DNA from: an uncultured Porphyromonadaceae bacterium
GTDB taxonomy: Bacteria; Bacteroidota; Bacteroidia; Bacteroidales; Muribaculaceae
Length of the DNA: 64,000 bases
Assembly (NCBI GenBank): GCA_947573485.1
Contig: CANPGB010000012.1
Location: forward strand, 20,127-84,126
Direction: 5' to 3'
In this document: one piece after another, positions 1 through 8,116 of the stretch
Position numbering within the stretch: the stretch's first letter is position 1
Layout: each line of letters starts with the position of its first letter
The notes under the pieces: generated by a model
Told to the model about the DNA's origin: nothing
The model's database searches: none
What the model saw: the letters and a program-made list of their open reading frames with translations, nothing else
Program-made: the position numbers and the translations under genes

Positions 1-486
1 TCATTGGGTGAGGTCGGCTGTGCTCGCGCCCACGAAGTCAATCAGCGTTTCGGGCGCTATTTTAATCTGAAGCCCCCGCACCCCGGCGCTCACATATATG
101 GCGTCGAAATCTGTGGCCGTGTTGTGGAAAAATGTGCGCAACGGTTTCTTCATACCGATAGGGGAGCAGCCGCCTCGTATATATCCCGTGAGGGGCAGAA
201 GCTCTTTCACGGCTATCATCTCGGCCTTTTTATCACCGGCTACGGCGGCGGCCTTCTTCAGGTCGACCTCCCGGTTGCCGGGAATAACGCATACGAAGAG
301 ACCTGTGCGTTCACCCCTCAGCACGAGGGTCTTGAACACACAGTTTATGTCTTCGCCAAGCTGTTCGGCCACATGTCCGGCATCGAGATGCTCCTCGTCG
401 ACCTCGTAGGGGACGGTGTCAAACCCGATACCGGCGGCCTCAAGCAGCCTTACGGCGTTGGTCTTGGGGTGCTTGCTCTTGGCCAT
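1..486 (-). CDS. ybaK: YbaK/EbsC-family aminoacyl-tRNA deacylase
   Basis: A 161-residue protein matching the YbaK single-domain family, which hydrolyses mischarged Cys-tRNA(Pro) as a free-standing proofreading factor in the cytoplasm. The N-terminal KTNAVRLLEAAGI, the central VFKTLVLRG strand, and the C-terminal GGCSPIGMKK segment are family hallmarks; length is typical. The gene is complete: its TGA lies at the window edge. Its ATG overlaps the trxB stop by one base (TAATG), so it is translated as the last gene of the dedA-rpe-ftsK-lolA-trxB run. Family is clear; the exact misacylated substrate is inferred from homology. Confidence 0.9.
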   Translation of the reverse strand: MAKSKHPKTNAVRLLEAAGIGFDTVPYEVDEEHLDAGHVAEQLGEDINCVFKTLVLRGERTGLFVCVIPGNREVDLKKAAAVAGDKKAEMIAVKELLPLTGYIRGGCSPIGMKKPLRTFFHNTATDFDAIYVSAGVRGLQIKIAPETLIDFVGASTADLTQ

Positions 487-1430
487 TATTCGTTTTCGAT
501 GAGGAAGCGCTCGGCATCAAGTGCTGCACGGCAACCCATGCCTGCCGCCGATACTGCCTGCTGGTAAACGGGGTCGGCAACGTCGCCGGCGGCGAATACA
601 CCGGGGATATTGGTGGCGGTGGAGTGGGGTGCGGTCTTTATATAGCCGCCCTCGTCAAGCTCCACAGCTCCGTCGAGGAAGGCTGTGTTGGGGCTGTGAC
701 CAATGGCAAGGAAGAAGCCGTCGACGGCAATGTCGAATTCGTTCTCATTCTCGGTGCCCTTGTTGCTCACAAGGTGTGCGCCCTCAAGCATGTCGGTGCC
801 GAAGAGACTCATGGTCTGAGTGTTGAAGAGCACCTCGATTTTGGGGTTATCGTGTACTTTCTGCTGCATGTATTTTGAGGCGCGCAGATAGTCTTTGCGA
901 ACAATCATATACACTTTTGATGCAAGACCTGCAAGGTAGATAGCCTCTTCGCAGGCTGTGTCGCCACCGCCTACAACGGCCACGGGGCGCTTGCGGAAGA
1001 AGAAACCGTCGCAGGTGGCGCAGGCCGATACACCCATGCCGAGGTATTTCTGCTCATCGTCGAGGCCAAGGTAGCGGGCTGCCGCACCGGTGGCTATGAT
1101 TATGGTGTCGGCGGCTATGACGTGACCACCGCCGTTGACCTTGACCATGTAGGGGCGCTTGCTGAAATCAATCGACGTTACCTCGCCGCTGATAGTGAGC
1201 AGGCCGAAGCGGGTGGCCTGGGCTTTGAAATCTTCCATCATCTTGGGGCCTGTAACGCCGTCGGGGTAGCCGGGGAAGTTCTCCACATCGGTGGTGGTGG
1301 TCAGCTGACCGCCCGGCTGCACGCCGTCAATCAGAATCGGGTTGAGGTTGGCACGTGAGGTGTATATACCTGCGGTATATCCGGCAGGTCCTGAGCCTAT
1401 TATGAGGCATTTGGTGGCGAGTTCGCTCAT
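486..1430 (-). CDS. trxB: thioredoxin-disulfide reductase
   Basis: A 314-residue low-molecular-weight thioredoxin reductase: NADPH-dependent FAD enzyme that reduces thioredoxin in the cytoplasm. An FAD-binding GxGxxG motif is at residues 12-17, the redox-active CATC at 137-140, an NADPH-binding GGGDTACEEA segment follows, and the C-terminal GVFAAGDV motif is present. Length and domain order are typical. It follows the LolA-like gene by 37 nt and shares one base with ybaK. The tamB-side thioredoxin-like lipoprotein at 49 kb is unlikely to be its substrate because that protein is predicted to be exported. Confidence 0.96.
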   Translation of the reverse strand: MSELATKCLIIGSGPAGYTAGIYTSRANLNPILIDGVQPGGQLTTTTDVENFPGYPDGVTGPKMMEDFKAQATRFGLLTISGEVTSIDFSKRPYMVKVNGGGHVIAADTIIIATGAAARYLGLDDEQKYLGMGVSACATCDGFFFRKRPVAVVGGGDTACEEAIYLAGLASKVYMIVRKDYLRASKYMQQKVHDNPKIEVLFNTQTMSLFGTDMLEGAHLVSNKGTENENEFDIAVDGFFLAIGHSPNTAFLDGAVELDEGGYIKTAPHSTATNIPGVFAAGDVADPVYQQAVSAAGMGCRAALDAERFLIENE

Positions 1431-1467
1431 ATCGTTCTATGGGTTATGTTTTTTTCTATGTAAAGGC

Positions 1468-2082
1468 TTACCGCAAATCAATGATTTCGGCGGCGGGGTA
1501 GCGCGAGGCATCGTAGCGGAAAGCTCCGGCGCTCTTCTTCGTTGAGGGTGTGATTTTATCAATCATGAGCTCAATGCGGCGGTCGTCGGCGAAGTCCACG
1601 ACTACGGCGCTTGGCCATGAGGTGGCGGTGTCGATGTGCACTATTATCTTTTCGATGCCGGAGGTCTTGTCGCGCGGAGTGAGCTCGACACGGGCACGTC
1701 CGCGGCTGTCGGAGAGGCGCCGCGCAGTGTAGAACGAGCCGGGGGAGGTGAGTATGGCAAACGGATTGGCAGCCATCATCTCTTCGGCATCGGGCTCGGT
1801 AACACTCACTTCCTGCGACGATTTAATCAGCGTCCACTGTGTCTTGCCGTCGAACCATACTTCAATCTGCGGAGTGTTGAGGGTGAAGGCATTTCCTGCC
1901 ATGAGGGCGTTGCCCTGCAGCGGATGCTCTCCGGCAATGGTGAATACGGCCTCCACCGAGGGCGAGGCACTGAATTTGGCTCTAACCTTGTCGAGGAGCT
2001 GCGTGGCTGTTACAGCCGCCGTGCAATGAAAGGCGGCCAATAGTGCCAAAAGTACTGCTGTATAGCGAAAAGAGGTTCTCAT
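1468..2082 (-). CDS. LolA-like outer-membrane lipoprotein carrier protein
   Basis: A 204-residue secreted protein with an N-terminal signal peptide (hydrophobic residues about 8-22, AVT-type cleavage region). The pattern of short amphipathic strands, the LLDKVRAKFSASPSVEAVF opening and the PFAILTSPGSFYTARR segment fit the LolA fold that shuttles lipoproteins across the periplasm. Bacteroidales usually carry such a gene directly after ftsK, and here it sits 30 nt after ftsK and 37 nt before trxB, which supports the call. Sequence identity to proteobacterial LolA is low, so the cargo is inferred. Confidence 0.8.
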   Translation of the reverse strand: MRTSFRYTAVLLALLAAFHCTAAVTATQLLDKVRAKFSASPSVEAVFTIAGEHPLQGNALMAGNAFTLNTPQIEVWFDGKTQWTLIKSSQEVSVTEPDAEEMMAANPFAILTSPGSFYTARRLSDSRGRARVELTPRDKTSGIEKIIVHIDTATSWPSAVVVDFADDRRIELMIDKITPSTKKSAGAFRYDASRYPAAEIIDLR

Positions 2083-2112
2083 AACTTTATAACACGCACG
2101 TGCGCGAGGGGT

Positions 2113-4758
2113 TCATTCAAATAGGCGTGCCACCTCATCGGGTGTCATGAGCACGTCGCGCGGTTTGGCTCCCTTGGCCGGGCCTACGATTCCCATTTGC
2201 TGCATCTGGTCCATGAAGCGTCCGGCCTTGTTGAAGCCTATCTCGAATTTACGTTGCATCATGGTTATGGACGCCTGCGACTGCGAGGAGATAAACAGTG
2301 CACAGCGCTTGAACTCCTCGGTAACAGCGCCGAAGTCGCCGGAGGGTGCATCGGAGCCGTCCTCTGCCGGAGGCTCGGGAAGCTCGTAGCACGAGATGAA
2401 GCCCTGCTGGCCTCCGATGTGGTCGCATATGCCCTCAACCTCGGGAGTGTCGACGAAGGCGCACTGCACGCGCTCTACCACGCCGTTCATCATTGTGAGC
2501 ATGTCGCCGCGACCGATAAGACGCTGTGCGCCGGGGCGGTCGAGAATCGTCTTGCTGTCGACGCCCTGCGTTACCTTGAAGGCTATACGGGCGGGGAAGT
2601 TGGCCTTGATCATACCTGTAATGATGTCGGTAGAGGGGCGCTGGGTTGCGATAATCATGTGTATGCCCACGGCGCGCGCCTTTTGGGCAATGCGGCATAT
2701 GGGGTGTGCCACATCCTTGCCGGCAACCATTACAAGGTCGGCATACTCATCCACTATAACCACGATGTAAGGCAGGAAGCGGTGACCCTCCTCGGGGTTG
2801 AGGCGACGCTGGGTGAAGCGCTCGTTATATTCCTCGAGGTTTCGCACTCGTGCCGCGCTGAGCAGGTTGTAGCGGTTGTCCATTTCCACGCACAGCGAGT
2901 TGAGGGTAGCGATTACTTTCTGCGGGTCGGTAATCACGGCCTTCTCCTCTTCGGGCAACTTGGCAAGGAACTGCTTGTTTATGGTCTCGAAAAGCGAGAA
3001 CTCGACAGCCTTGGGGTCGACGAGCACGAATTTGAGCTCATCGGGGTGCTTGGAGTAGAGCAGTGAGGTGATTATACAGTTGAGGCCTACCGACTTACCC
3101 TGGCCTGTGGCACCTGCTACAAGGAGGTGGGGCATCTTGGTGAGGTCGGCCATATAGATGTCGTTGGAGATAGTGGCGCCGAGAGCCATGGGCAGGCGCA
3201 TGTTGGTGTGGGTAAAGGCTTTTGACTCTATCACCGAGCGCATCGACACTATCTGCGGCTTGCGGTTAGGCACCTCGATACCCACGGTGCCTTTGCCGGG
3301 AATAGGGGCGATGATACGGATGCCAAGGGCCGAGAGGCTCATGGCAATATCGTCTTCGAGGCTCTTGATTTTTGCTATGCGGGTACCCTGGGCAGGCACA
3401 ATCTCGTAGAGAGTCACCGTCGGGCCAATGGTTGCCTCGATACGCTGAATCTCAATATTGTAGCTGCGCAAAGCCTCTACGATGAGTTTCTTGTTGGCAA
3501 GCTGCTCGGCCTCGTTGATTTCAACTGTCTTCGAGCGCTCTACAAGCAAGTCGGTGGGCGGGAAAACATAGTTCGAGTGCGAGGCGCGGGCATCGTAAGG
3601 CTGGTCGAGGGTAATGTGATCGCCGTGACGAATTTCAGCACGGGGCTCCTCGGCAGGCTCTTCTTCGGCAGATTTGTTTACGATAATGAGCTCAGGCTCA
3701 CCGGTAGGCGTGTCAGCGGGGACCGAGACCACAGGTGTCTGTGTCTCTGCTGCGAAAGCTGCCACGCGCTCGGGCTCTTCGTCGTGCACCTCGAAGTCGT
3801 CGAGTGCCACGGCAGGCATGAACGGTGAGCGCTCGGGGTTCGCGGGTTCCTCTTCGGCGGTCTCTTCGCTGTCGTCGAGTTCGTCGCCGGTGCCGAAGCT
3901 TTCGCTTTCTTCTTCCTCCTCTTCTTCAGGAGTGTTGAGATTATCAAGGCTGGGCGACGGTTCTGTACGCTCCTCATTATCAATTGTCTCACTTATGATA
4001 GGAGCTTGAGCGGGTTTGCGCCGCGAGACTTTGGCAAGAAGAGCGAAGAAACGCTTGAGAGGATGCAGGAAGACAGCAACCATTAGTCCGACCAAGAGCA
4101 GGGTCACGCAGTAGGTGCCCAAGGCTCCTGTATATGTCATCAGCCACGAATTGATATAATGGCCGTGACCACCGCCAAGATTGAAAATACCTTCACGGTT
4201 CATTGAGAAGAGGCCTACGATAACCGATACTGCCGCCGTAGAGAAGAGGCAGCGGAAGGTGAAAGAGAAGAAGTCTATGCGGTGTACACGCATCACGGCA
4301 AGGCCGAGCATGAACACGTAGAAGGCAAGGATAAAGGAGCCTAAGCCGAAGGTGTTGACAAGCAGAAGCTCGGCGAGCTTGGCGCCGAAGGGGCCTCCGG
4401 CATTGCTTACCGTATCGCCCGACTCAACCATTTCCTGGATAGTGCGCCCGTGGATAACGCTCTGGTCGGCTGCGCTGTTGAAGATAAACGAAATGCCGCA
4501 TACGGCCATAACTATTGCGGCCAGGCACAGGAAGATGCCAACACCCAGGTGGGTGCGGTAGTCTTTGAGAAAATCTATGAAGGTATATGATTTTTCTTTT
4601 CGCACTTTGCGGCGCGGACGCGGGCCTGCCGGGTCGGGAACGGGGCGGGGTGTGCCTTGTTTTGCCTTTGCTGTGCGGGGGCGGGGCGTGCGGGGCTGAA
4701 CGGGAGCTCCGGCCTCGCCGCCGAGATATTCGTCTGTTTCAGAAATAGTGTTTCGCAT
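2113..4758 (-). CDS. ftsK: DNA translocase FtsK/SpoIIIE
   Basis: An 881-residue FtsK: septum-anchored DNA pump that clears and aligns chromosome termini during division. It has an N-terminal membrane domain with about four segments, a long acidic Pro/Glu-rich linker (including a run of Glu), a RecA-like motor with Walker A GATGQGKS at 549-556 and Walker B DEYAD at 670-674, and a C-terminal winged-helix gamma domain (about 818-881) that would read KOPS-type sequences. I chose the ATG at 4758 (MRNTISETDEYL). A longer reading to 4929 would run into the rpe coding sequence and adds a low-complexity Pro-rich stretch. It lies 40 nt after rpe. Confidence 0.96.
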   Translation of the reverse strand: MRNTISETDEYLGGEAGAPVQPRTPRPRTAKAKQGTPRPVPDPAGPRPRRKVRKEKSYTFIDFLKDYRTHLGVGIFLCLAAIVMAVCGISFIFNSAADQSVIHGRTIQEMVESGDTVSNAGGPFGAKLAELLLVNTFGLGSFILAFYVFMLGLAVMRVHRIDFFSFTFRCLFSTAAVSVIVGLFSMNREGIFNLGGGHGHYINSWLMTYTGALGTYCVTLLLVGLMVAVFLHPLKRFFALLAKVSRRKPAQAPIISETIDNEERTEPSPSLDNLNTPEEEEEEESESFGTGDELDDSEETAEEEPANPERSPFMPAVALDDFEVHDEEPERVAAFAAETQTPVVSVPADTPTGEPELIIVNKSAEEEPAEEPRAEIRHGDHITLDQPYDARASHSNYVFPPTDLLVERSKTVEINEAEQLANKKLIVEALRSYNIEIQRIEATIGPTVTLYEIVPAQGTRIAKIKSLEDDIAMSLSALGIRIIAPIPGKGTVGIEVPNRKPQIVSMRSVIESKAFTHTNMRLPMALGATISNDIYMADLTKMPHLLVAGATGQGKSVGLNCIITSLLYSKHPDELKFVLVDPKAVEFSLFETINKQFLAKLPEEEKAVITDPQKVIATLNSLCVEMDNRYNLLSAARVRNLEEYNERFTQRRLNPEEGHRFLPYIVVIVDEYADLVMVAGKDVAHPICRIAQKARAVGIHMIIATQRPSTDIITGMIKANFPARIAFKVTQGVDSKTILDRPGAQRLIGRGDMLTMMNGVVERVQCAFVDTPEVEGICDHIGGQQGFISCYELPEPPAEDGSDAPSGDFGAVTEEFKRCALFISSQSQASITMMQRKFEIGFNKAGRFMDQMQQMGIVGPAKGAKPRDVLMTPDEVARLFE

Positions 4759-4798
4759 CGGGTGATAATGATTGGAGAGTGGCTTGAAAAGGTGGTGC

Positions 4799-5443
4799 TC
4801 AGAGAGCGGCGAGAGCGGCGATTTCGGCAATGGGGTCGGGGGCGCCGAATACAGCGCTACCGGCAACCACAGAGTCGGCTCCGGCTTCGGCCACAAGGCG
4901 TCCGGTAGTAGTGTTGATACCTCCGTCAACCTGAATCAAAGCTTTAGAAGATGTACTTGAAATCAAGTTCTTCAATTCTTTGATTTTCTTGATTGTATGT
5001 TCTATGAAAGACTGGCCTCCGAAGCCGGGGTTGACGCTCATGAGGAGTACCATATCCACATCTTCGATAATATCCTGAAGCATGGCTACGGGAGTTGCCG
5101 GATTGAGGGTGACGGCGGGTTTCATGCCTGCCGCACGTATGCTCTGCACGGTGCGGTGCAGGTGTGTGCAGGCCTCGTAATGAACGTTCATTATCGCGGC
5201 TCCGCAATCGCGTACGACACCCACGTAACGGTCGGGGTCTACAATCATGAGGTGCACGTCGAGGGGCATGTCGGTAAGCTTCGACACGGCCTTGATTACC
5301 GGGAAGCCGAAAGATATGTTGGGGACAAAGACTCCGTCCATCACGTCGCAGTGAATCCACTGCGCGCGGCTGCGTCCGAGCATCTCGATGTCGGAGGCAA
5401 GGTGGCCGAAGTCGGCCGAGAGTATCGACGGGGCTACTATCAT
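4799..5443 (-). CDS. rpe: ribulose-phosphate 3-epimerase
   Basis: A 214-residue TIM-barrel enzyme that interconverts ribulose-5-phosphate and xylulose-5-phosphate in the pentose phosphate pathway. The family signatures are visible: APSILSADFGHL at the start, the HCDVMDGVFVPNISFG metal/catalytic segment, LMIVDPDRY, MSVNPGFGGQSF and the phosphate-binding VDGGIN loop. Length is typical. Its ATG overlaps the dedA stop by one base (TGATG), and ftsK starts 40 nt downstream, so it is internal to the dedA-to-ybaK operon. Confidence 0.97.
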   Translation of the reverse strand: MIVAPSILSADFGHLASDIEMLGRSRAQWIHCDVMDGVFVPNISFGFPVIKAVSKLTDMPLDVHLMIVDPDRYVGVVRDCGAAIMNVHYEACTHLHRTVQSIRAAGMKPAVTLNPATPVAMLQDIIEDVDMVLLMSVNPGFGGQSFIEHTIKKIKELKNLISSTSSKALIQVDGGINTTTGRLVAEAGADSVVAGSAVFGAPDPIAEIAALAAL

Positions 5444-6114
5444 CAGTGTTTCTTTTTGAAAGCGTTATAGAGAATGTAGATTATGCAGGCGCCGAGCAGG
5501 CAGAGACCGGCTATTGTGAGGTAGCCGTTGTATTTCTCTACCGTTTCGTAGAGGTCGGCAAGTGCCACATGCTGTGCAAGCCACCAGCCAAGACCGGCGA
5601 GGATAGCGTTCCACACCATTGCGCCGAGGGCGGTGAAGAGGCAGAACACCCAAATGTTCATGCGGGCGATGCCGGCGGGGATAGAAATGAGCTGACGCAC
5701 AGCGGGTATGAGGCGGCCGATAAAAGTGGATACGGCTCCGTGTTTGTCGAAGTATGCTTCGGCTTTCTCTACTTTGGCACGGTCAATGAGGCAGGCATGG
5801 CCAAGACGCGAGTCGGCGAAAGCGTAGACTATCGGGCGACCGATAAGCAGCGATAGTACATAGTTGATGAGTGCTCCGGCAAGAGCTCCGGCGGTAGCCA
5901 CGAGCACTATAACGAACACGTTCATGTCGCCGCGCTGTACGGCAAGATAGGCCGCGGGAGGCACCACGACTTCAGAGGGGAAAGGTATGAAAGAGCTCTC
6001 TATCATCATGAAAATGAAGACAAAGAGATAGCTGGCGTTGTTTACGAACCAGTCGAAAAACCACGCCGCATTGAGGTAGTCGGTGATTGAGCAGGAGACG
6101 AAGAGGTCAAGCAT
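5443..6114 (-). CDS. DedA-family membrane protein
   Basis: About 223 residues, polytopic inner-membrane protein of the DedA/SNARE-associated family; some members are now known to flip polyprenyl-phosphate or phosphatidylethanolamine carriers. The conserved segments are ESSFIPFPSEVVVPPAAYLA, FGR-like region FIGRLIPAVRQLISIPAGIARM and a C-terminal hydrophobic tail. I chose the ATG at 6114 because a TAATTTTG box occupies 6142-6149 on this strand; a start at 6144 would lie inside that promoter. First gene of the operon that continues with rpe. Substrate unknown. Confidence 0.9.
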   Translation of the reverse strand: MLDLFVSCSITDYLNAAWFFDWFVNNASYLFVFIFMMIESSFIPFPSEVVVPPAAYLAVQRGDMNVFVIVLVATAGALAGALINYVLSLLIGRPIVYAFADSRLGHACLIDRAKVEKAEAYFDKHGAVSTFIGRLIPAVRQLISIPAGIARMNIWVFCLFTALGAMVWNAILAGLGWWLAQHVALADLYETVEKYNGYLTIAGLCLLGACIIYILYNAFKKKH

Positions 6115-6141
6115 TATTGTCGGTGAATATATATTATCGTA

Positions 6142-6149
6142 CAAAATTA
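6142..6149 (-). promoter_or_regulatory. -7 box for the dedA-rpe-ftsK operon
   Basis: TAATTTTG matches the Bacteroidetes TAnnTTTG element. A TTG occurs about 22 nt upstream, close to the usual spacing. Predicted start of transcription near 6137, about 20 nt before the dedA ATG at 6114. Confidence 0.5.
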
Positions 6150-6192
6150 CAGAAAATTCCCGACTTTAGTACAATTTGCAGGCCTCTATTGT

Positions 6193-6999
6193 TCAGACAT
6201 CCGTTTCTTTCTTCCGTGTGTACGACATTATATAGCGCCAACCGTCGGGCGCCGTAGGAGCTTCGGAACCTGTGAAAAAGGCCCCATCGTAGCCGTGAGC
6301 CTCTTCTCCGGCCTTGAAGTGACAGAGGGCTATACCCATGTCAAACAGCGACATGCGTCTGTGCATACTTGAGTAAAAATGAACGGTGTCGCCCTTCACC
6401 AAAGCTCGCCATGGCTGGGAGTTGAGTGATGAGGGGGCGGGACGTACCGCGGCGAGCGATTTCCCGAACGAGGAATTTTCGTCGAGCGGTGTGGCGAAGT
6501 CATTGTCAAAAAAGAGGCGGACGAAGGGCTTGCGGCTGTCGCTGCGGGCTGCCAAGCGCTCTATGCGCTCCAAAAGGCGTGTGCCTGCGCTGTAGCCGAA
6601 CGGTACTACAATTTCGAGTTTCTGTCCCTCGGGCCAGTCTTTGAAATCCGCGAAGTCGCCACTTTTGAACGTGCCGCCTATCCAACAGGTTCCCAATCCT
6701 ATTTCAGTGAGGTTCAGTACAATCTGCTCGAGAGTAAAACCTGCGGCCATGGCGTCGTTGTCGCCGGGGGCCACGGCAAGCATGAGCCAATCGGTGGCGC
6801 CTTTGATAAGGCCGTAGCTGCCGGGGCTCTTCACGCCTCCGTCGCCAAAGTGTGCGCGGCGGATAGTGAAGTTGCCACCCAGAGGATTTCGGGCGGAGGC
6901 GATAGCCCGGTCTATCTGCGCGAGCTCGTCTGCAGAAAGAGGCGCTTCGGTGAACGTACGCACCGAGCGCCTCTTTTCTATAGCTTTAAGCATGTTCAT
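6193..6999 (-). CDS. two-domain nitroreductase-family protein
   Basis: A 268-residue FMN-dependent nitroreductase-fold protein, resembling the TM1586-type group in which one chain holds two nitroreductase halves. The RRSVRTF phosphate-binding segment is at the N-terminus; a second conserved region, SSLNSQPWRALV, lies near residue 200. It has no signal peptide. I chose the ATG at 6999, which overlaps the TGA of the upstream nitroreductase by one base (TGATG); an ATG two codons later is also possible. It is the last gene of the nrdD-nrdG-nitroreductase run. Natural substrate cannot be told from sequence. Confidence 0.82.
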   Translation of the reverse strand: MNMLKAIEKRRSVRTFTEAPLSADELAQIDRAIASARNPLGGNFTIRRAHFGDGGVKSPGSYGLIKGATDWLMLAVAPGDNDAMAAGFTLEQIVLNLTEIGLGTCWIGGTFKSGDFADFKDWPEGQKLEIVVPFGYSAGTRLLERIERLAARSDSRKPFVRLFFDNDFATPLDENSSFGKSLAAVRPAPSSLNSQPWRALVKGDTVHFYSSMHRRMSLFDMGIALCHFKAGEEAHGYDGAFFTGSEAPTAPDGWRYIMSYTRKKETDV

Positions 7000-7619
7000 C
7001 ACCAACGCTGGTAATGTACTTTGGAGGGCACCCACTTGTCTTTGGGCTCAGGGTTCTGAGCGGGGTGACCCATGGTGATGATGTTAAGAGGGATGATGTT
7101 CTCGGGCAGACCGAGGGCGGCTTTCACGTTGGCAACGCGCTCCTCTGTAGGATATACGCCACACCACACGGCACCGAGGCCATAGGCATGCGCGGCAAGA
7201 AGGATGTTTTCAGAGGCTGCCGAGCAGTCTTGAATCCAATATTCCTGCCCCGGGCCTTCGATAGCAAGGTTGAGGTCGCCGCACACCACAATTGCGGCAG
7301 TGGCTGTGGAGAGGCGTGCCATGGGGTGCGCTGCATCGAGCGAGTCGAGCACGGCGCGCTCTGTAACGGCCACGAAAGCCCAAGGCTGTTTGTTGACTGC
7401 TGTCGGGGCTGCCATGCCGGCTTTAAGAATAGTTTCGAGAGTATCGGCGCCAATGGGCTCGGAAGTGAACTGGCGTATGCTCGTGCGGGTCATTATGTTT
7501 TCGATAACCGCTTCGGTGCTGTTCGCTCCTGTAGCTGCCGGAGTCTCTTGCTTCTGGCATGAAGCTGCTATCATTAGGGCTGCAGCCGCCATGGCTGTGA
7601 ATTTGTAGTAAGCTTTCAT
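6999..7619 (-). CDS. predicted lipoprotein nitroreductase
   Basis: A 206-residue nitroreductase-family protein with an N-terminal export signal: MKAYYKF, a hydrophobic stretch, then a lipobox-like IAAS before Cys21. The catalytic domain keeps RTSIRQF (FMN phosphate contact), AAPTAVNKQPWAF, and the GLGAVWCGVYP segment typical of classical nitroreductases. Its ATG overlaps the nrdG stop by 4 nt (ATGA). An FMN-dependent reductase placed outside the cytoplasm would need FMN supply and an electron donor there, which the window does not explain. Alternative: the signal is cleaved by signal peptidase I and the protein is soluble periplasmic. Confidence 0.8.
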   Translation of the reverse strand: MKAYYKFTAMAAAALMIAASCQKQETPAATGANSTEAVIENIMTRTSIRQFTSEPIGADTLETILKAGMAAPTAVNKQPWAFVAVTERAVLDSLDAAHPMARLSTATAAIVVCGDLNLAIEGPGQEYWIQDCSAASENILLAAHAYGLGAVWCGVYPTEERVANVKAALGLPENIIPLNIITMGHPAQNPEPKDKWVPSKVHYQRW

Positions 7620-8116
7620 ATGATGTTGTATTCAATTATTTTACCTTGGGCCTCGCTTGCCCGCAGGTCGATAAGCCTTTGGTTTGACGAGCCTCTGAAA
7701 ATCAACGTCGGGTCTTTCAGCTTCTCGATAAAGGGGCCGTCTACAAGAACATCGGTGAGAGCCAGTAAGTTCACTGTCGCCTCATCGTTTTTCTCCTGTA
7801 ACTCCTCGAGGGTGAAACCTGTGTATATCCATATGCCGAGGCCGGCCTCACGTATGCGTTTTGCGAGCGAAAGCAGCGCTTCGGCATGGTAGAGAGGGTC
7901 GCCGCCGGTGAGGGTGACATTGAAGCGGTTGTAGAGCACTTTCTCCATTATCTCGTCGACAGTCATAGGCTCACCGGCGTCGAAAGGCCACGTGGAGGGG
8001 TTGTGGCATCCGGGGCAACGGTGGTTGCACCCGGCGAGATATATTGAAGTGCGCAGGCCGGGGCCGTCGACGCTCGTGCCCTCTACCACGCGCATCACGC
8101 GCAGAGTGTCACTCAT
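7616..8116 (-). CDS. nrdG: anaerobic ribonucleotide reductase activating enzyme
   Basis: A 166-residue radical-SAM enzyme that generates the glycyl radical on NrdD. The CX3CX2C iron-sulfur motif is visible (C-NHR-C-PG-C), followed by HNPSTWPFDAG, GGDP for SAM binding, and a conserved VLVDGPF segment. I chose the ATG at 8116 (MSDTLRVM), which overlaps the nrdD stop region by 8 nt; an earlier start would extend further into nrdD. Length is typical for NrdG. Confidence 0.95.
   Translation of the reverse strand: MSDTLRVMRVVEGTSVDGPGLRTSIYLAGCNHRCPGCHNPSTWPFDAGEPMTVDEIMEKVLYNRFNVTLTGGDPLYHAEALLSLAKRIREAGLGIWIYTGFTLEELQEKNDEATVNLLALTDVLVDGPFIEKLKDPTLIFRGSSNQRLIDLRASEAQGKIIEYNII

Noticed and set aside
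4759..4929. 57-residue N-terminal extension of FtsK
   Set aside because: It overlaps the end of rpe, is Pro/Leu low-complexity, and the family start begins at the ATG at 4758.
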